From Podocnemis expansa (Eukaryota; Chordata; Testudines; Podocnemididae): DNA of 64,000 bases. The notes beneath the pieces were generated by a model that worked only from the letters and a program-made list of their open reading frames with translations, ran no database searches and had not been told where the DNA came from. The stretch lies in contig ML682014.1 in NCBI GenBank assembly GCA_007922195.1, positions 3,560,631 to 3,624,630 on the forward strand, written 5' to 3'. The translations under genes and the position numbers were made by a program. Below, piece after piece: positions 1 to 11,800 of the stretch (position 1 is its first letter; every line of letters begins with the position of its first letter).

Positions 1-559
1 AGTGACTTTAATGGAGACCAATTACATGCATTTCTACTTCAGAAATGCAGGCTGTTTTTAGATCAAAACAGAAAAACAAATCAATGACTGGAAAGGCATG
101 TGGGCTGGTTGGTTAGCTCTGGGGGTGGGAGGATGAGGCAACAGACAGAAGGTTGAGACAAATGCAACGCAAGTTATTTATCAATTATGTTAGGCATAAA
201 TTTTGTTAACTGCATTTTTCCCCTAAATAAATCTTTCCCTCTTGCTTCTAAAATAACCTTTTCCTTCAGACCAGATGTCTGACCCTTTGAACCACACTTC
301 CTTCACACAACTTAACTCCCAACACAATTTGCGATGTGGGATAGGATGCTAATAAGTTAACCAATGAATAATACTTTCATACATTTAAAATATTCTGTCT
401 ATGCCTGCTGGGGTTAAATTCTAACAACTGTCACTTCACAATTGTATTTCACTATGATCAACCACTGTCTTTCAGGGGAAATATTTTGAAGCTATCGTCC
501 AGAAGTGCGTCAATCCTAAAAAGTAACTAGAAAGCGAAAATGTTAATTATGCTTCCTAC
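1..559 (-). other. FUBP1 intron 4 (part)
   Basis: AT-rich intronic DNA downstream of FUBP1 exon 4. I found no further exon here; the KH1 exon is expected left of position 1. Confidence 0.7.
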
Positions 560-599
560 CTCTGTTGTTGATGCATCGGGGGTAGCTGAGTTCCAAAAG
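560..599 (-). CDS. FUBP1: FUBP1 coding exon 4
   Basis: The exon is 40 nt, acceptor TTTTTTGTAG, donor GTAGGA. It encodes SFGTQLPPMHQQQ and ends with two bases (AG) of an Arg or Ser codon that continues outside the window. The first KH domain would follow. Confidence 0.93.
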
Positions 600-3500
600 C
601 TACAAAAAAGTGTATTTTAAAAGTTAATTTCACAAATAAAGGCAAAGGTTTCTTACAATTAAGCTATGATCTCATGAGGTCTCTTCCAACCCTATGATTC
701 TATTCTATTCTCCCCTACTAACTTATCCGTAGCTATCTGACAAAGCTTGGTTAAAAAAAAAAAAGTTGCCAAGATATACACATATAGCTGAAAAGAAACC
801 GAGTCTCCACTCTGTTGCTAACATTTAATATTCCACAACAAGCTGTTTAAAAAAAAAAAAAAAAAAAAGCTCATTTTACTTTTTAAAAAAAGTAAAGTGA
901 GACATATAAGTCACTACCCTGACTTCACTGGTCCAAATATTACCTGCCAGATTTCTGCATCATACGCCTGCTCTGAAAATGTACACTTGTTTAGGTTTTA
1001 TTTACAATGAAATAAAAAATACTTACAGTCGTTCTGAGGGGCAACTTTCTTAGCATCTGGTTGATCTGAAAAATTAAGATTTTTTTTATTTTTTGCCAAG
1101 AAACAAGTATCTTTTAAACTAATGGCTGTCCCGTGAGTGTGAATCGTAACTTTTCCAGTGTATTTTAGTCAATGAATTTGTCTTTGTTTATTTCAGGGAA
1201 TAGATCTGAATAAAAAAAGAAAGGAAATCTTAAACACTCAGCACGTGGTTAGTATACTTGAAAAGAAGTTAGGTATTTCCATGTATCTATTCAGTAGTTT
1301 AATAAAAGCAGTTTTAGAAACAATATGTATTGGATCTCCATAAACAGTCATTGAAGCTTAGCTAGGACAAGCAACAACATTTAGCTCTGTTCCTAGTAAT
1401 TGGTTTCTCAAGCTAATGATGCTTCTACAGCTGGAACTGAAGTAAGTCCACCAATCAATATGAAAATAAACAAAGGCTTAAACAAAAACTGACAAATGAC
1501 CACAAATCTACATAGAATACCGAAAGTTAAGAAGCAACAATAATCCCACTGCAGGGCAATCTCAGTCTGAACTGTGGTATGAAATTCCTATCTTAAAAAA
1601 AAAAAAGAAAAAAAAAAGAAAAGGAAAAAACAAGCATTTCACAGCATAAAACTTCAAAAAAAAAAAAATTCAAAGCAACTTCATCACTACCATCCAAATC
1701 CTTTTAGTACAAATAAGCAAATGAAAGGCATAAACGACCTGCATCTGAAAAGACTTTAGATGCTTCCTTCCCCACCCCAAATTCAAAATTATGTGATGAA
1801 CCATCATAAATTATGTGTAGCAAAAATTCAGACACAATCCAAGAAATATCTGTGTCATCCATTTCAAGATCCACTAGTTTATTTCACGTTTACATACTAA
1901 ACACAGGTAATAAATAAAAATTCCTGCCTTTAAAAGGAGAGGGCATTCCCTCCCAGTGTGTTGTACTGCTCGGACTTGTCCAAGAGCCATCTACACATAA
2001 AATAAAAAGAATACATTACACACGTTATCTGAAGCATCATTAGCTCATGCTTGTATAATAAAAAAAAAACCTCGCTATTAATAGAAAAACACTTTATTAA
2101 AAACACAAGAACTCCTGGTCTAAAAGCCTTAATTATATTCTGTAAACTGAGTCACAATTCTCTTAAAAAGAAGGGGGAAAAAGTCACAGCTCATACATGA
2201 GACCTAACAATGTATTTCGACAAGTCCAAGTTCAAAAGTCTCTCTCCATAATTTAGCAGGATTATGTGTGCACATTAAACATACAAAACCCTGTTAAGTT
2301 CACACTGGTTTAATAACTAGAAGACACGCCATGCAATTCAGTAGCCAACTTTTCTTCAACATAAAGTCAGTCAAGAAATGAAGTGCCAGAATAGTAGAAG
2401 AAATACTATAGCATGATCTTATCAGGGTTCATGCATACCGTATATTGAAGTTAGTAAGAGATTTAGCCAAGTCTAATAAATAGGAATTTTTCTGGTTTTT
2501 TTTCCAAGTCCTATGCCTTCACAATGAAATGCACCAAAACTAATTTTACTATATTCTGTATCTCCAATAAATCAAATGTCAAGCCAGCATAGGTATGAAA
2601 GGGTTTGACATAAACAGCAGACAAGTGATTTTAACAACATACCTGAGTAAAGGGACCTTCTAAATTATTTGTTTCACCTACCTTACACGTGAGTTTTCAT
2701 CTTAAAATTTATTGCATCATGGCAGTGCAAGAGATCAGGTAATGATCTAAGAACTGGTATGCCTAGGCTTCAGATTTAAGACATCAGTTGTGCCACTGAT
2801 TTCTAACCAGAAATCAACATTAAATTCAAATTGGGAGAGCGTGGTGTTCTTAAAGAGAGACCACATGATGGTAAAATACAGATATATACATATATTTTTT
2901 TCTTCCTGTGGGAAAATTTACAAGAATGTTTTTGGCATCACTGCAGTGCTGAACAAAACAAATGATGGAGGTATACGCCTGTATTTATTAACAACTTACC
3001 TCCATCCTCAAGAGGTCTTTTCTGTCCCCCATAACTATAGTCATTTGAATTCATTGATGTACCTCCATCACCTCCAATTTTTGCTGCAATCTAGATAAAA
3101 ACAAAAATAATGAAAACAAAGGTGAGATACTTTTTATCTTAAATACATCAGTCCTGATATGTCTTAGTTTTCCTAGAGGAACTAGTGAAAGTTTCAAAAA
3201 CACATATTAAAAACATCTCTCATAAAGAGGAAAGATGTCTCTCTTTGCAAGTCATCTTTAAGCACACTTCCACGAATTATCATCTTGCTTTAAGGCCATT
3301 TAAAGAGGGTTTTGCTCTGCTACAATTTCTCTTTCAATCTTAAATAAAAGGATGGGGGGGGAACTGCTGCATTCAGAAATGAAAGCAACATGTATTTTTC
3401 CCTCCCTGCACAATTTGAGATTCTATAATTCTCATTAAAGAAGGCTGACTTATCTCAGAGGATCCAAACCAGGGGTCTCAAACAACTGGCCTGTGTGCCA

Positions 3501-4630
3501 CATGCAGCCTGTAAAGCTATTTCCTATGGCCTGAAATGACACCATTGTTACAGACATTTGCAATAATGTTGTATGAAAAGGTTTCAGTGGTGCGGTCCTT
3601 GGGCTAACCTACTAGCCCCCATGTGGCCCGTGTGGTGATTTGAGACCCCTGACCTAAATCTTAGCCAGACCGTGGTGCATTGCCTAACTCAGGGGTCTCA
3701 AACACGTGGCCCATCTGCAGCCCCTATACTTATTTCCTGTGCCCCGCAATGACCTTATTGTTACCAAAATCTGCAACATCATCCTACGAAAAGGTTTCAG
3801 TGGTGCAGCCCTTGGGCTAACATACCAGTCCTCATGCAGCCCATGTGGTGATTTGAGTTTGAGACCCCTGGCTAATTGCCTTCGCTGACTCTCCCTTTAT
3901 AAATACTTTATAACAGATAATCTTATGTCCAGCCCGCTGGGGGGAAGAAGAAAACAAAAACAACACACCCAGGCAAATCAAGTTAGAAGTAAAACGAAAG
4001 CTCACCCTACCCAAGAAAGATTTGCAGTTTTAGCTCAGGACCCAGGAGACCAACGCTTTCTGACTAGCTTGAGCAGGCTCCCAGGCAACAAGAGGGCCTC
4101 GGGCAGGTAACAAATGGCCCCGAAGTGGGCCTCAGAGCGCATGGGGAGCCTCATGAGGAAGCAGCCCCGAGCAGCTGCCGCCCTTTTGGTAACTGCCAGG
4201 GTGCGGGTTGACCAACTGCCTCCCCTCCACAGGGCTGGGCGGGCTCCCCCCTTGCGGCTGAGGGGCCCGGGGAAGCGGCGGCGGCCAGAGACAAAGGACG
4301 CCCCCCTCACCCCCCCCCAAAAGGGGCCCAGCCCCCACCCCAACACAAACCCCTGACGCCGCTTGAAAGGATTTGCGCAGCACCCACCCGATTGGTCCCA
4401 GAATAGGCGGAGGGGAGACTCCGGCGCTGAGGGTCAGAGGCCCCATCGGGAGCCGCTTCCAGGCCCACGAGCCTGAAGGCCGGAGCTACCGAGGGGCTGG
4501 TGCCCGCGTTACACACCTGCCTGGCCCGCTGCAGCGCGTCTTTAAAGGCATCATTGACTCCCCCACCTCCACCGCCTCCTCCTCCGGGCGCGCCCGAAGC
4601 GGGAGGGGGCACCGTGGAATAATCCGCCAT
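560..4630 (-). CDS. FUBP1: FUBP1, N-terminal coding part (exons 1-4, partial gene)
   Basis: Far upstream element-binding protein 1 is a nuclear single-stranded DNA/RNA-binding protein with four KH domains; it activates MYC and influences splicing. Four minus-strand coding exons are visible: 4517-4630, 3000-3090, 1027-1065 and 560-599, joined by GT-AG introns with compatible phases. They encode about 95 residues: MADYSTVPPP, a nine-glycine run, an amphipathic helix (VNDAFKDALQRARQ then IAAKIGG), the basic patch GGQKRPLEDG, then DQPDAKKVAPQND and SFGTQLPPMHQQQ. In the known protein the helix is the part that binds the repressor PUF60/FIR, and the KH domains follow. The KH exons lie beyond the left edge; none is seen in 1-540. 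The start codon (4628-4630) is the conserved MADYS start in a CpG island. The match to the mammalian N-terminus is very close. FUBP3 or KHSRP are less likely because their N-termini differ. Confidence 0.96.
600..2999 (-). other. FUBP1 introns 3 and 2
   Basis: Two AT-rich introns (600-1026 and 1066-2999). They contain A-rich runs near 850-868, 1594-1628 and 1656-1668, and an imperfect hairpin at 870-901. I saw no recognisable transposon. Confidence 0.7.
1027..1065 (-). CDS. FUBP1: FUBP1 coding exon 3 (39-nt micro-exon)
   Basis: Only 39 nt long, between acceptor TTTTTCAG and donor GTAAGT. It encodes DQPDAKKVAPQND, with split codons on both sides. Its length is a multiple of three, so skipping it would keep the frame. 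Confidence 0.93.
3000..3090 (-). CDS. FUBP1: FUBP1 coding exon 2
   Basis: The exon is 91 nt, with acceptor ATCTAG| at 3091-3092 and donor G|GTAAGT at 2999-2994. It encodes IAAKIGGDGGTSMNSNDYSY followed by GGQKRPLEDG and ends with one base of the next codon. It completes the helix and carries the KRP basic patch. Confidence 0.95.
3470..3651. mobile_element. hAT-like MITE, CAGGGGTCTCAAAC family, copy 1
   Basis: 182 bp with terminal inverted repeats CAGGGGTCTCAAAC and ATTTGAGACCCCTG. The interior is related to four other copies in the window (3690, 24557, 34646, 51483), sharing a 'gcc(a)cat(g)cagcc' and 'aaaggtttcagtggtg' core. The flanking octamers ATCCAAAC and ACCTAAAT agree at 5 of 8 positions, so this is an old copy. 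Confidence 0.8.
3690..3870. mobile_element. hAT-like MITE, CAGGGGTCTCAAAC family, copy 2
   Basis: 181 bp, only 38 bp from copy 1 and in the same orientation. Ends are CAGGGGTCTCAAAC and GTTTGAGACCCCTG. The flanking duplication is too eroded to define with confidence. Confidence 0.8.
4517..4630 (-). CDS. FUBP1: FUBP1 coding exon 1
   Basis: The exon holds 38 codons, from ATG at 4630-4628 to ...DALQRARQ. The donor is CAG|GTGTGT (intron begins at 4516), phase 0. It carries the polyglycine tract and the first half of the PUF60-binding helix. Confidence 0.95.
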
Positions 4631-4752
4631 GGCCGCTCCGCCGCCGCTTCCTGCCCCGCTCGCTGCCTGCCAAGAAAGAAAGAAAATGGCGGCGAGCGGG
4701 AGCCTTTCACATTCCTGCGCGGCATCGTGCTCGGGGGGAGGAAATGGGGAAA

Positions 4753-4762
4753 TCTCGCGAGA
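4753..4762. promoter_or_regulatory. CGCG element TCTCGCGAGA
   Basis: A perfect 10-bp palindrome about 120 bp upstream of the FUBP1 start codon. It is the consensus known to be bound by BANP and ZBTB33 in vertebrate CpG-island promoters. The assignment is by motif only. Confidence 0.7.
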
Positions 4763-5044
4763 CTTCGGCGACCGAGGGGTGGGGTTTCGCCGCCGGCTCC
4801 GGCGCAAGAGAGAGCAAATCTCGTGAGATTTCCCCCGCAGCGCCGGGACGCGTGAGGGGGCGGGGCTAAATTAGCCGCGAGACGTCCTTCAGGGGCAGCA
4901 GGAAGGCGAAAGAAGTCTCGCGGTAGCTTAACGGGATTTCAGAGCCCGCCGCGCGCGGGGAGGAGGAGAGGACCCCGCGAGAACAGTCGGGAGATCGCGA
5001 ACAGCTGCATCTCGCGAGTTTTCAAGGCCCGCTGCGGGCTGAGC

Positions 5045-5144
5045 ATGGCAGTGGGCGTGGGGCGGCTTGCAGTGCGCACGCGCGGTGCCTGGCTCGGGAG
5101 AGGACGGGGCTGCCGCTGACGGACGGACGCTCCCGCCGCTTCCA
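5045..5144 (+). other. DNAJB4: Possible non-coding first exon of DNAJB4
   Basis: On the plus strand, CpG-rich DNA ends in a plausible donor CCA|GTGAGT at 5145-5150. The exon's 5' end is not visible, so the start given is approximate. It would splice to the acceptor at 31237-31238 just before the DNAJB4 ATG, leaving a 26-kb intron. The support is the donor-like site, the CpG island and the known head-to-head arrangement in mammals. No transcript evidence is available. Confidence 0.4.
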
Positions 5145-5333
5145 GTGAGTGGGGGGCGGCCGAGCCGTTACGGCCGTTGGGGCAGGCGGGCGGCGGGCCG
5201 CGCTGTCGGGTTGCCCGGAAGCCGGCGCGGGGGCTGAGGGAAGTGGCGGCTCCTGCTTGCTGGCGGCTACCCGTTATAGTCCGTGCCCGTCCCCTCGGCC
5301 TTTCTGCTCTCTCGCTTCGGGCCTCCGAGGATC

Positions 5334-5584
5334 AGGGTTGCCAGATGTCACGCCAGAGGAAGGCATGTCCTCCCTCTTACCTTCCCGGCCTCTGCCTGGC
5401 AGGCGTTTTAAAAATACCTGATTTTGTCTGGCTTTTACAGGGGGGCCCGCAACACCCTGTTTTTAGGAGCGTTCCCGGGCCCCCTAAAAACAGAAGACTT
5501 TTACATTAATACTACATTTTCTCCAATGTCCTCCTTTTCGTACTTCCCCGTCCTCCTTTCCAGGCTTTGGTATCTGGTAACCCT
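5334..5584. mobile_element. Inverted-repeat element, AGGGTTGCCAGAT family
   Basis: 251 bp with ends AGGGTTGCCAGATGTC and TATCTGGTAACCCT. A relative with the same interior (TTTTGTCTGGCTTTTACAG, and 'tgtcctccttttcgtacttcc') lies at 51713-51996, and a shorter possible member at 59322-59423. The superfamily cannot be decided by eye. Confidence 0.75.
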
Positions 5585-5630
5585 CCCCAGGATGCTCCTT
5601 TGGGGATGGTTTCCCCTGCCGGTTCTAGCA

Positions 5631-5817
5631 TCAGCGGTTCCCAATGTTTTCTCTGCAGTGCCGCACCTTGCTACTTTCAATTAATTGGAGGCGCACCACA
5701 CTATAGTTTCCAAATGGGCTCATGAATATTCATAGCTGATCCAGAGCTCTTTGAGTAGTCCTTCCAAAAATTTTGTGGCACGCCTGTGTGCTGTGGCACA
5801 GTGGTGGGGAAACACCG
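5631..5817. mobile_element. hAT-like element, GGTTCCCAA family
   Basis: 187 bp, starting CAGCGGTTCCCAATG and ending in GGGGAAACACCG. The flanking octamers TTCTAGCA and CCCTAGCA agree at 6 of 8. The interior ('atagtttccaaatg', 'gaatattcat', 'aaaaattttgtggcac') matches the element at 58617-59001. Confidence 0.75.
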
Positions 5818-8800
5818 CCCTAGCAGGCTTCAGGGACTGCAGCCATCAGCTTACTCACTTCTGCAGTGTTCTGCATTTGGGATCTAATCAATGCTGAAGG
5901 TTGATATCAAGCATCGGGCAAAGTTTGAGTAAGTGGATTGTCACATCCTTGACACAGGCTCAAAGGCCTTGGAAGGCAATTGGAGCTAGGCAGTGCAAAC
6001 AAAATTTACTTCATTTATTATTTTTGACATAGACCTTTGTCTAAAACTCATGAGTCACAGCCAGGAACAAGTATTTTTGGCCAGGAGCAATTGGTAATGA
6101 ATTAACGTGTTGCAGAAAAAAAATCCCATCTAGATTATACTGAAGGCCGTAAGTGTGACTTATTTTTTTTAGCTAATCATAGGAAGATGTAATGGCAGCA
6201 CTTAACTTGGGCCACAACGTGTTTTTTTGAGGGGAAGGAGGCAGGGATGGTCCTGTGCCTTATGTTGGTTGCAGAGGTAGTTTACATCTCCGCTCTGCTC
6301 TTATTACAACAATTTAAGCTTGTGTGAGTTCTGTTTTTTGCATATTTTTTATTTCTGCCACTTTAGCGATAGAGTGCATCAATGGCAGTTAGCCAGGAGG
6401 GGCAGGGGTTGCTGTTCGCCAGAATCTGGGAATGGGTGATTTGACTGATTACTTGTTCTGTTCATAGTCTCAGAAGCACCAGGCATTGTCCACTGTTGGA
6501 AGACAAGTTACTGGCGTAGGTGGACCTTTGGTCTGACACAGCGTGGCCATTGTTATATGCTTTCATTATTTAACTATGTAAACATGAAAATAGTATTCTT
6601 AATTACTGGCTTTTTAATTTAATTGCAATCTGTTCTACTGAACAAATAGAAGAAGTGGACAACTGACATTCCAGGAAAAAATAATTTGTTTTCCTATCTG
6701 GTCTTCTATTAATTAACTTTCACCTGTGAAGATGAAATCAGATCGTATTCCTATCCCTTTGGCTTCCTGATTATAATCACCCTGAAATTAAAAGATAATA
6801 GAGGGTTTTAAAGGGGACATTTTAAGATTAATAAGCTTTTAATTATCTCTGAAACCAAAGGGTTCAGCTCTGTGCTCTGTTGCTGATAATGCATAAACAA
6901 ACGCCTTTGAAAATTGATTTTAAGATTTACTTATGGAAAATGCTATCCAAGAGAGAGTTCTTCTGAGAAGACACTCAGGCTGGCAAATGTGACTGCTGCC
7001 TACTCTGTTTCTATCTTTGTATATGCCTACGTGCTCTTCAGATGAGGCCGTTTTACAACTGGTGTTAAGTTCCTTAATACTTTATTAGCCTATTGCTCTC
7101 ATTCTAGTTGGACACTTCGTAAGTTCTTATGTTGCTCTAATTGCTTTAGACGGAGAAACATCTTTCCTTTTAACAAACTTTTTCTTACTCATTTAAAGTT
7201 TTTTCTCTTGTCTCTAGGTGCTCTGACCTGCGTCTGGCTGCATAGGCGTAGGCTCTGCTGAGGGGAAAAAAATAGAAGGTACATGCTAAGCCCTCAGGAT
7301 AGCAGTAACAATACCTTTCCTTTTTAGCCTTCTCAGACAGTTTCAAATAAAAAACTTTACAGGGGCTAATTATAGCCTACTGTTTCTTAAAAATTCCAGC
7401 TGCAGCTTCCTTCACTCCATAACTTCATCAGAATATTTTCTCTCTCTCTCTCTTGCTACTTCCTTCCATCTTGTGGAAGTACTCAGCTGCTACTTGGTAC
7501 TAAAACCTTCTGTCGGGTTTGTTTCTAACAATTTTAACAGTGCTTCTCTTGCATGTTAATCTGCTGCTCATTACATATTTCTGTTGAGAAGATACCCTCA
7601 CATCTCTTAAAACTGTTGCGGATAAACAACTAACTGAAATATTCCTTTTCAGGTATCTTCTTTATTAATAAATGCAGCAGTAATGAATCAACAGCATATC
7701 TTACTTTTGACTCTTATTAAAAACTGTATGAGGAAGGACAACATGAAGTATTGCAATAAGAAATAAGCTGAAGTAGACAAGCTATCAAGTGATTGACAAC
7801 AACACAGACATCAAATCAGGAAATCTTTGACTGAGCCAAAATCTTTGGCTTCTGTAATTTTATATATGCTGATGACAAATAATTGTTCAGTTATCTTCTG
7901 CTATTTAGACCAGATCTGGCACCAAGAAAGAATTGATAGCCACTAGTAGTTAGAAAATAATTTCGGGTGTCTTTAGTGCAGGGGTGGACAAAATTCGCTC
8001 ACAGCTAGGTGCCAGCAGTTTTATTCTTGGTCATCAGCGGGTGCTCCTCCATTACATTTCTGCTGTGGACCTAAGTGACAGGCCACTAAAATTGGTCACC
8101 ATGGTAACCAAAACCAAATTTAAGGTCTGCTTTAGTGGAAAAACATTGAGCTATCAAAGTATCCAACCTGAATTTGGTTGCAGAGACTTTAATTTACTGA
8201 AAATATTCATTTAATCTTTATATTTTTCAGAAGCTATAAATATTCAGAACTGTTTTCAGTGTTCAGGCCTTTCAATGGTCTATCAAACTTGAATACTTTG
8301 ATTGACTTAGCTTAACTGTTCCCAGAAGATGAACTTAAAAACATGTTTTTCATGGAAGTATTCAGACTAATGTAGGTTTTCCATGTATTCGCCCACAAGA
8401 ATAGTCACTACTTATATAACAGAGAGAACCACTTCTACTGACCTCTGCCACCTCCCCCCCCCCCCCCCCATCACCCTCTATGCTGGGCAGAGTCCTCTAG
8501 CTGTGTTACTCTGCCTCAGAAGCGCTGGGCTTCCCACCCCATCTTGTTAGCAAAGAATAGGAGGGCCTAAGGGGCACTGCCAGCTATACTTTAACCGTAA
8601 AGGAGCTGCATGTGATTCTTGAGCCATGGTTCGACTACCCCGGTATACAACATTCTGAAATACAAGATGAATCTATCAACATGTGAATTTAAGGAAAAAA
8701 AAATCAGAACATGCCTGTGTTATGATGCTTTCTTTTGGCACAAGAATCTTTGTTTGTTACCTTCAGTGACTAACCTGTTCGCCAGGGTTGGGGTTTTTTT

Positions 8801-11800
8801 GTGGTGGGTTGGCTGTGTTTACATTTTTATTGTCATTTAACCATGAAGAATGGTCATAGCAATTCCATTTTTCTGCTGGACTTTCTAGTGGTGCAGGTCT
8901 TGGGCACATTCAGACACTGACCAATATGGAGCATGTTCTGTATAGCAAAGCAATCCTACTACTTTGACTGTGTAAAGTGTACACATAGGTTCAAAGAGAG
9001 AAATATTTTGTATGCTATATTGAGGAATATGGAGTAATATGTTCTTGGCTGAGCAACTTAATTTTCTTGCTTCCAGATGTCTTCCTTGAAACTTCAGAGC
9101 ATAAGAGAAGTGATACCTACTCATCACACCCACAGTTCACACATACAGTGAGGTTTTTTTTTTTTTTGCAAGATGACCCCTCGTATCAGAAAAATGTCAT
9201 TCCCAAGTTCGTTTTTGCAGAATAACTGTAAGCAGCTCCTGTGCCTATTATCAGCTGAGTTCCCTGAATTAATAAGGAACATCTACAATCAAACTAGGAT
9301 GACACTTGTAACCGTTAGAAGATAACACATACTGTTTAGTTGAAAATCACAGCTTAGTTATTTTTAATATACAGGCAAGGGGATGAGGACAAAGATGTTG
9401 ATTTTGAGATTTAAAAAAATGCTTAAATGTTCAAGACCTTTCCAGCTTGTAATTTTTAAACTATGCCAAATTCTTTGCATGATGATCAGTTTCAAGTTGT
9501 TCTGTAATGCTTTGGGGATAGGTGAGGTGTGCCATCTTCTATCAAAAAGGTCACATCAAAGAAAAAGGTTTGCTCAAAGGGGTCTTCCATAGATAGTTTT
9601 TTTTGTTTGTTTGTTTGTTTGTTTTTTTTAAGGAATTAAATAGTTATATTTAAATTACCTCTAGCTGAGTGGTGACTTCAGTAGTGTAGTTTACCTGGAA
9701 AGTCAGGAAGGACAGTAGTTGAAGGATTTTTAATACTTAGCTGCACAATTGTCATGTTTGTGGATTGCTTGCTGTACTGTCTATGCTTATGAAAGAGGAA
9801 GATTTGTGTGTGATTTCAGAGATTGTTAAACATAAATGAGGGAACTGGGTAGCGGAGAGGAAATACTGAAAAAACACAAGAGGATTCTATTGTAGTTATC
9901 CTACTTTAAGTATAGCACCATAAGTGCTGTTAGCATTTCTCTTACAAGCTCTTGAATTTGCTATAGAATTTTACTCTGAGCTAAAACATAACTGAATTAA
10001 TACAAGATTAGTTCAAGTTCGGGGGTCCAATGCTGCTAAATTTACAAATGTTTACAAAACATTCATGGAACTATTGCTTTGAAAAATACAGGAGTCCTTG
10101 GAGGAGGATGGAGGAAGCTGCTTGAAGCTTCTCACCCCCAGGAAGCAGGGTCTAGCTGTGGGCTTCTCATCCATTTTTCCGTCCCTGCCCCTTGACCCTC
10201 CTTGCTTCCCTCAATAGCTGTCACGTCAACTTCATAGCTCCTTCAGTGGGGAACAGGGAGGGGAGCAGGTGGATCCAGCTGATGTAAAGAACGCTGTATC
10301 CACATTGACACATCACCCTAACTACACTGACCGTAATCTCTACACCTTTTGCTGAGGTGGTTTTATTGTGTCAGCAATATCCATTCAAGGAGCTCTTCAG
10401 TGTGTACACCTCCACTGCTTTGTCAACACAACTCTGGTGTAGACCAGCTATAGGTGATCTGCTGAATCATGATCTTAGTAGCCAGCCCTTCCATTTAAAA
10501 CAAACAGATCTGAAGTGCCAGTTTTTCTCATCTTGGAAAGTAGATTAGGTGCTGCTCTACATTGGCAACAGTGAGCAACAGGAGAGATGCCAGCTACTTA
10601 ACATGGCTTGCATATCTCCTGCTGATATACTCATGTTCATGTAGCCTGGCACCTTTGTGGCTGTACGTTGATGGGGAGACAACCTCCCATCAGCTCAACC
10701 TACTTTTTGGAGAGGCAGGCTAATTTGAGTTGGCCAGAGAGTGCTTTTTGATCCACTGAATGGATCTACACAGATGTGATTAATCAGTGCTGCTGCATCA
10801 ATACCTGTTGCTGTAGCAGTGAAGACATTCCCTAGATAAATGTCTTTCTAGTACCACTGTGCAGGCCTGGTCTGAGGTAATCCTTGTCCCTGATCCATAT
10901 GCACACACCTACTTAGACCAAAGTGTTACCTTTTTTTCATGTGGTAAGTAAGGGGCAGGAAAGACTTTCTAGGCTAACTGTGCCCCAGCGCAGTCCATCT
11001 GAGGACAGTTGGTTCAAGGATAAAGAGATTTGTACCCGCTCATCTGACTATCTACTTGCATGGGACTCAAAGAAAAATTGCTTTTATATAATTTTTTTTT
11101 TTTTTTTTAATTCGGGCACTGTTTGCTATGTGTCTGAGGTCAAAAGAACTAGAATTAAGGCTAGACCTACATTGTGTGTATGATTTTTGGCAACAGTGGG
11201 GAAAAAAGGAATAGGAAGCAATGGATATGAGTGTAGCACTAAAAATAGACAGACACTGAATCTAATGAAGATTCGTGGAAGGGGATTCACTGTTCAGTCA
11301 CCAGTCCATAAAGATATGATTATGACCAATCTAGATGAACTGTTAATTTTACCCTTTTATTGCTTGTGTGTATTTATTGAAGAATCTAATAAATAACTGA
11401 TGACTAAAACTTGTCTAAATACTTATTTTACTGTGGTCCTAGTTTGCTCCCTTTTCTGTCCTTCTTTAGACTTATGATTCTGAAAATCAACAGCTCAGTA
11501 TTCACTGTAAGTGAAAACAAATATTTATGGTAGCTTCCGGTTGTGAATTGAGTCAATTATGCTGGCTACTGTACATAAATAGATAAAAGGCAATCCTGGT
11601 CTGAACGGATATGATAAACTAAATTTTTCGAAGTGCAGTAGAGCAACTAAATACAAAGAAACAGAGAAGACAAACTCTCGGTGCTTAAGAAAAAGGATGA
11701 CGTGATGAGGAGGGAAACATTTTGCTCAGAATATTATAAGAAAGCTGTCTCTTCAGCACCCCAATCCACGTTTCATTAAAATGTCAGGTTCTACATGTGT

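Larger units (their letters stand above)
3091..4516 (-). other. FUBP1 intron 1
   Basis: The first intron. The 3470-3870 part holds two related hAT-type miniature elements; the part next to exon 1, from about 4130, belongs to the CpG island. Confidence 0.8.
4130..5330. promoter_or_regulatory. CpG-island promoter, FUBP1 and probably DNAJB4
   Basis: A GC- and CpG-rich stretch covering FUBP1 exon 1 and the DNA upstream of it. It contains a YY1-like site AAAATGGCGGC (4683-4693), a perfect TCTCGCGAGA palindrome (4753-4762), the near copy ATCTCGTGAGAT (4818-4829) and CTCGCGAG (5011-5018). No TATA box is evident. In mammals FUBP1 and a DNAJB4 isoform start head to head, so a bidirectional promoter is likely here; that part is inferred. 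Confidence 0.8.

Noticed and set aside
850..901. Imperfect hairpin beside a long A run in a FUBP1 intron
   Set aside because: A/T-rich low complexity makes such stems common by chance; not enough to call a functional element.
4132..4855. Several long open frames on both strands around the FUBP1 promoter
   Set aside because: They are products of GC-rich CpG-island composition; only the FUBP1 exon 1 frame matches a known protein and has a splice donor.
7979..8214. Possible hAT element starting CAGGGGTGGACAAAATTC
   Set aside because: The opposite end and a duplication could not be found; the 76-codon frame in it is not recognised.
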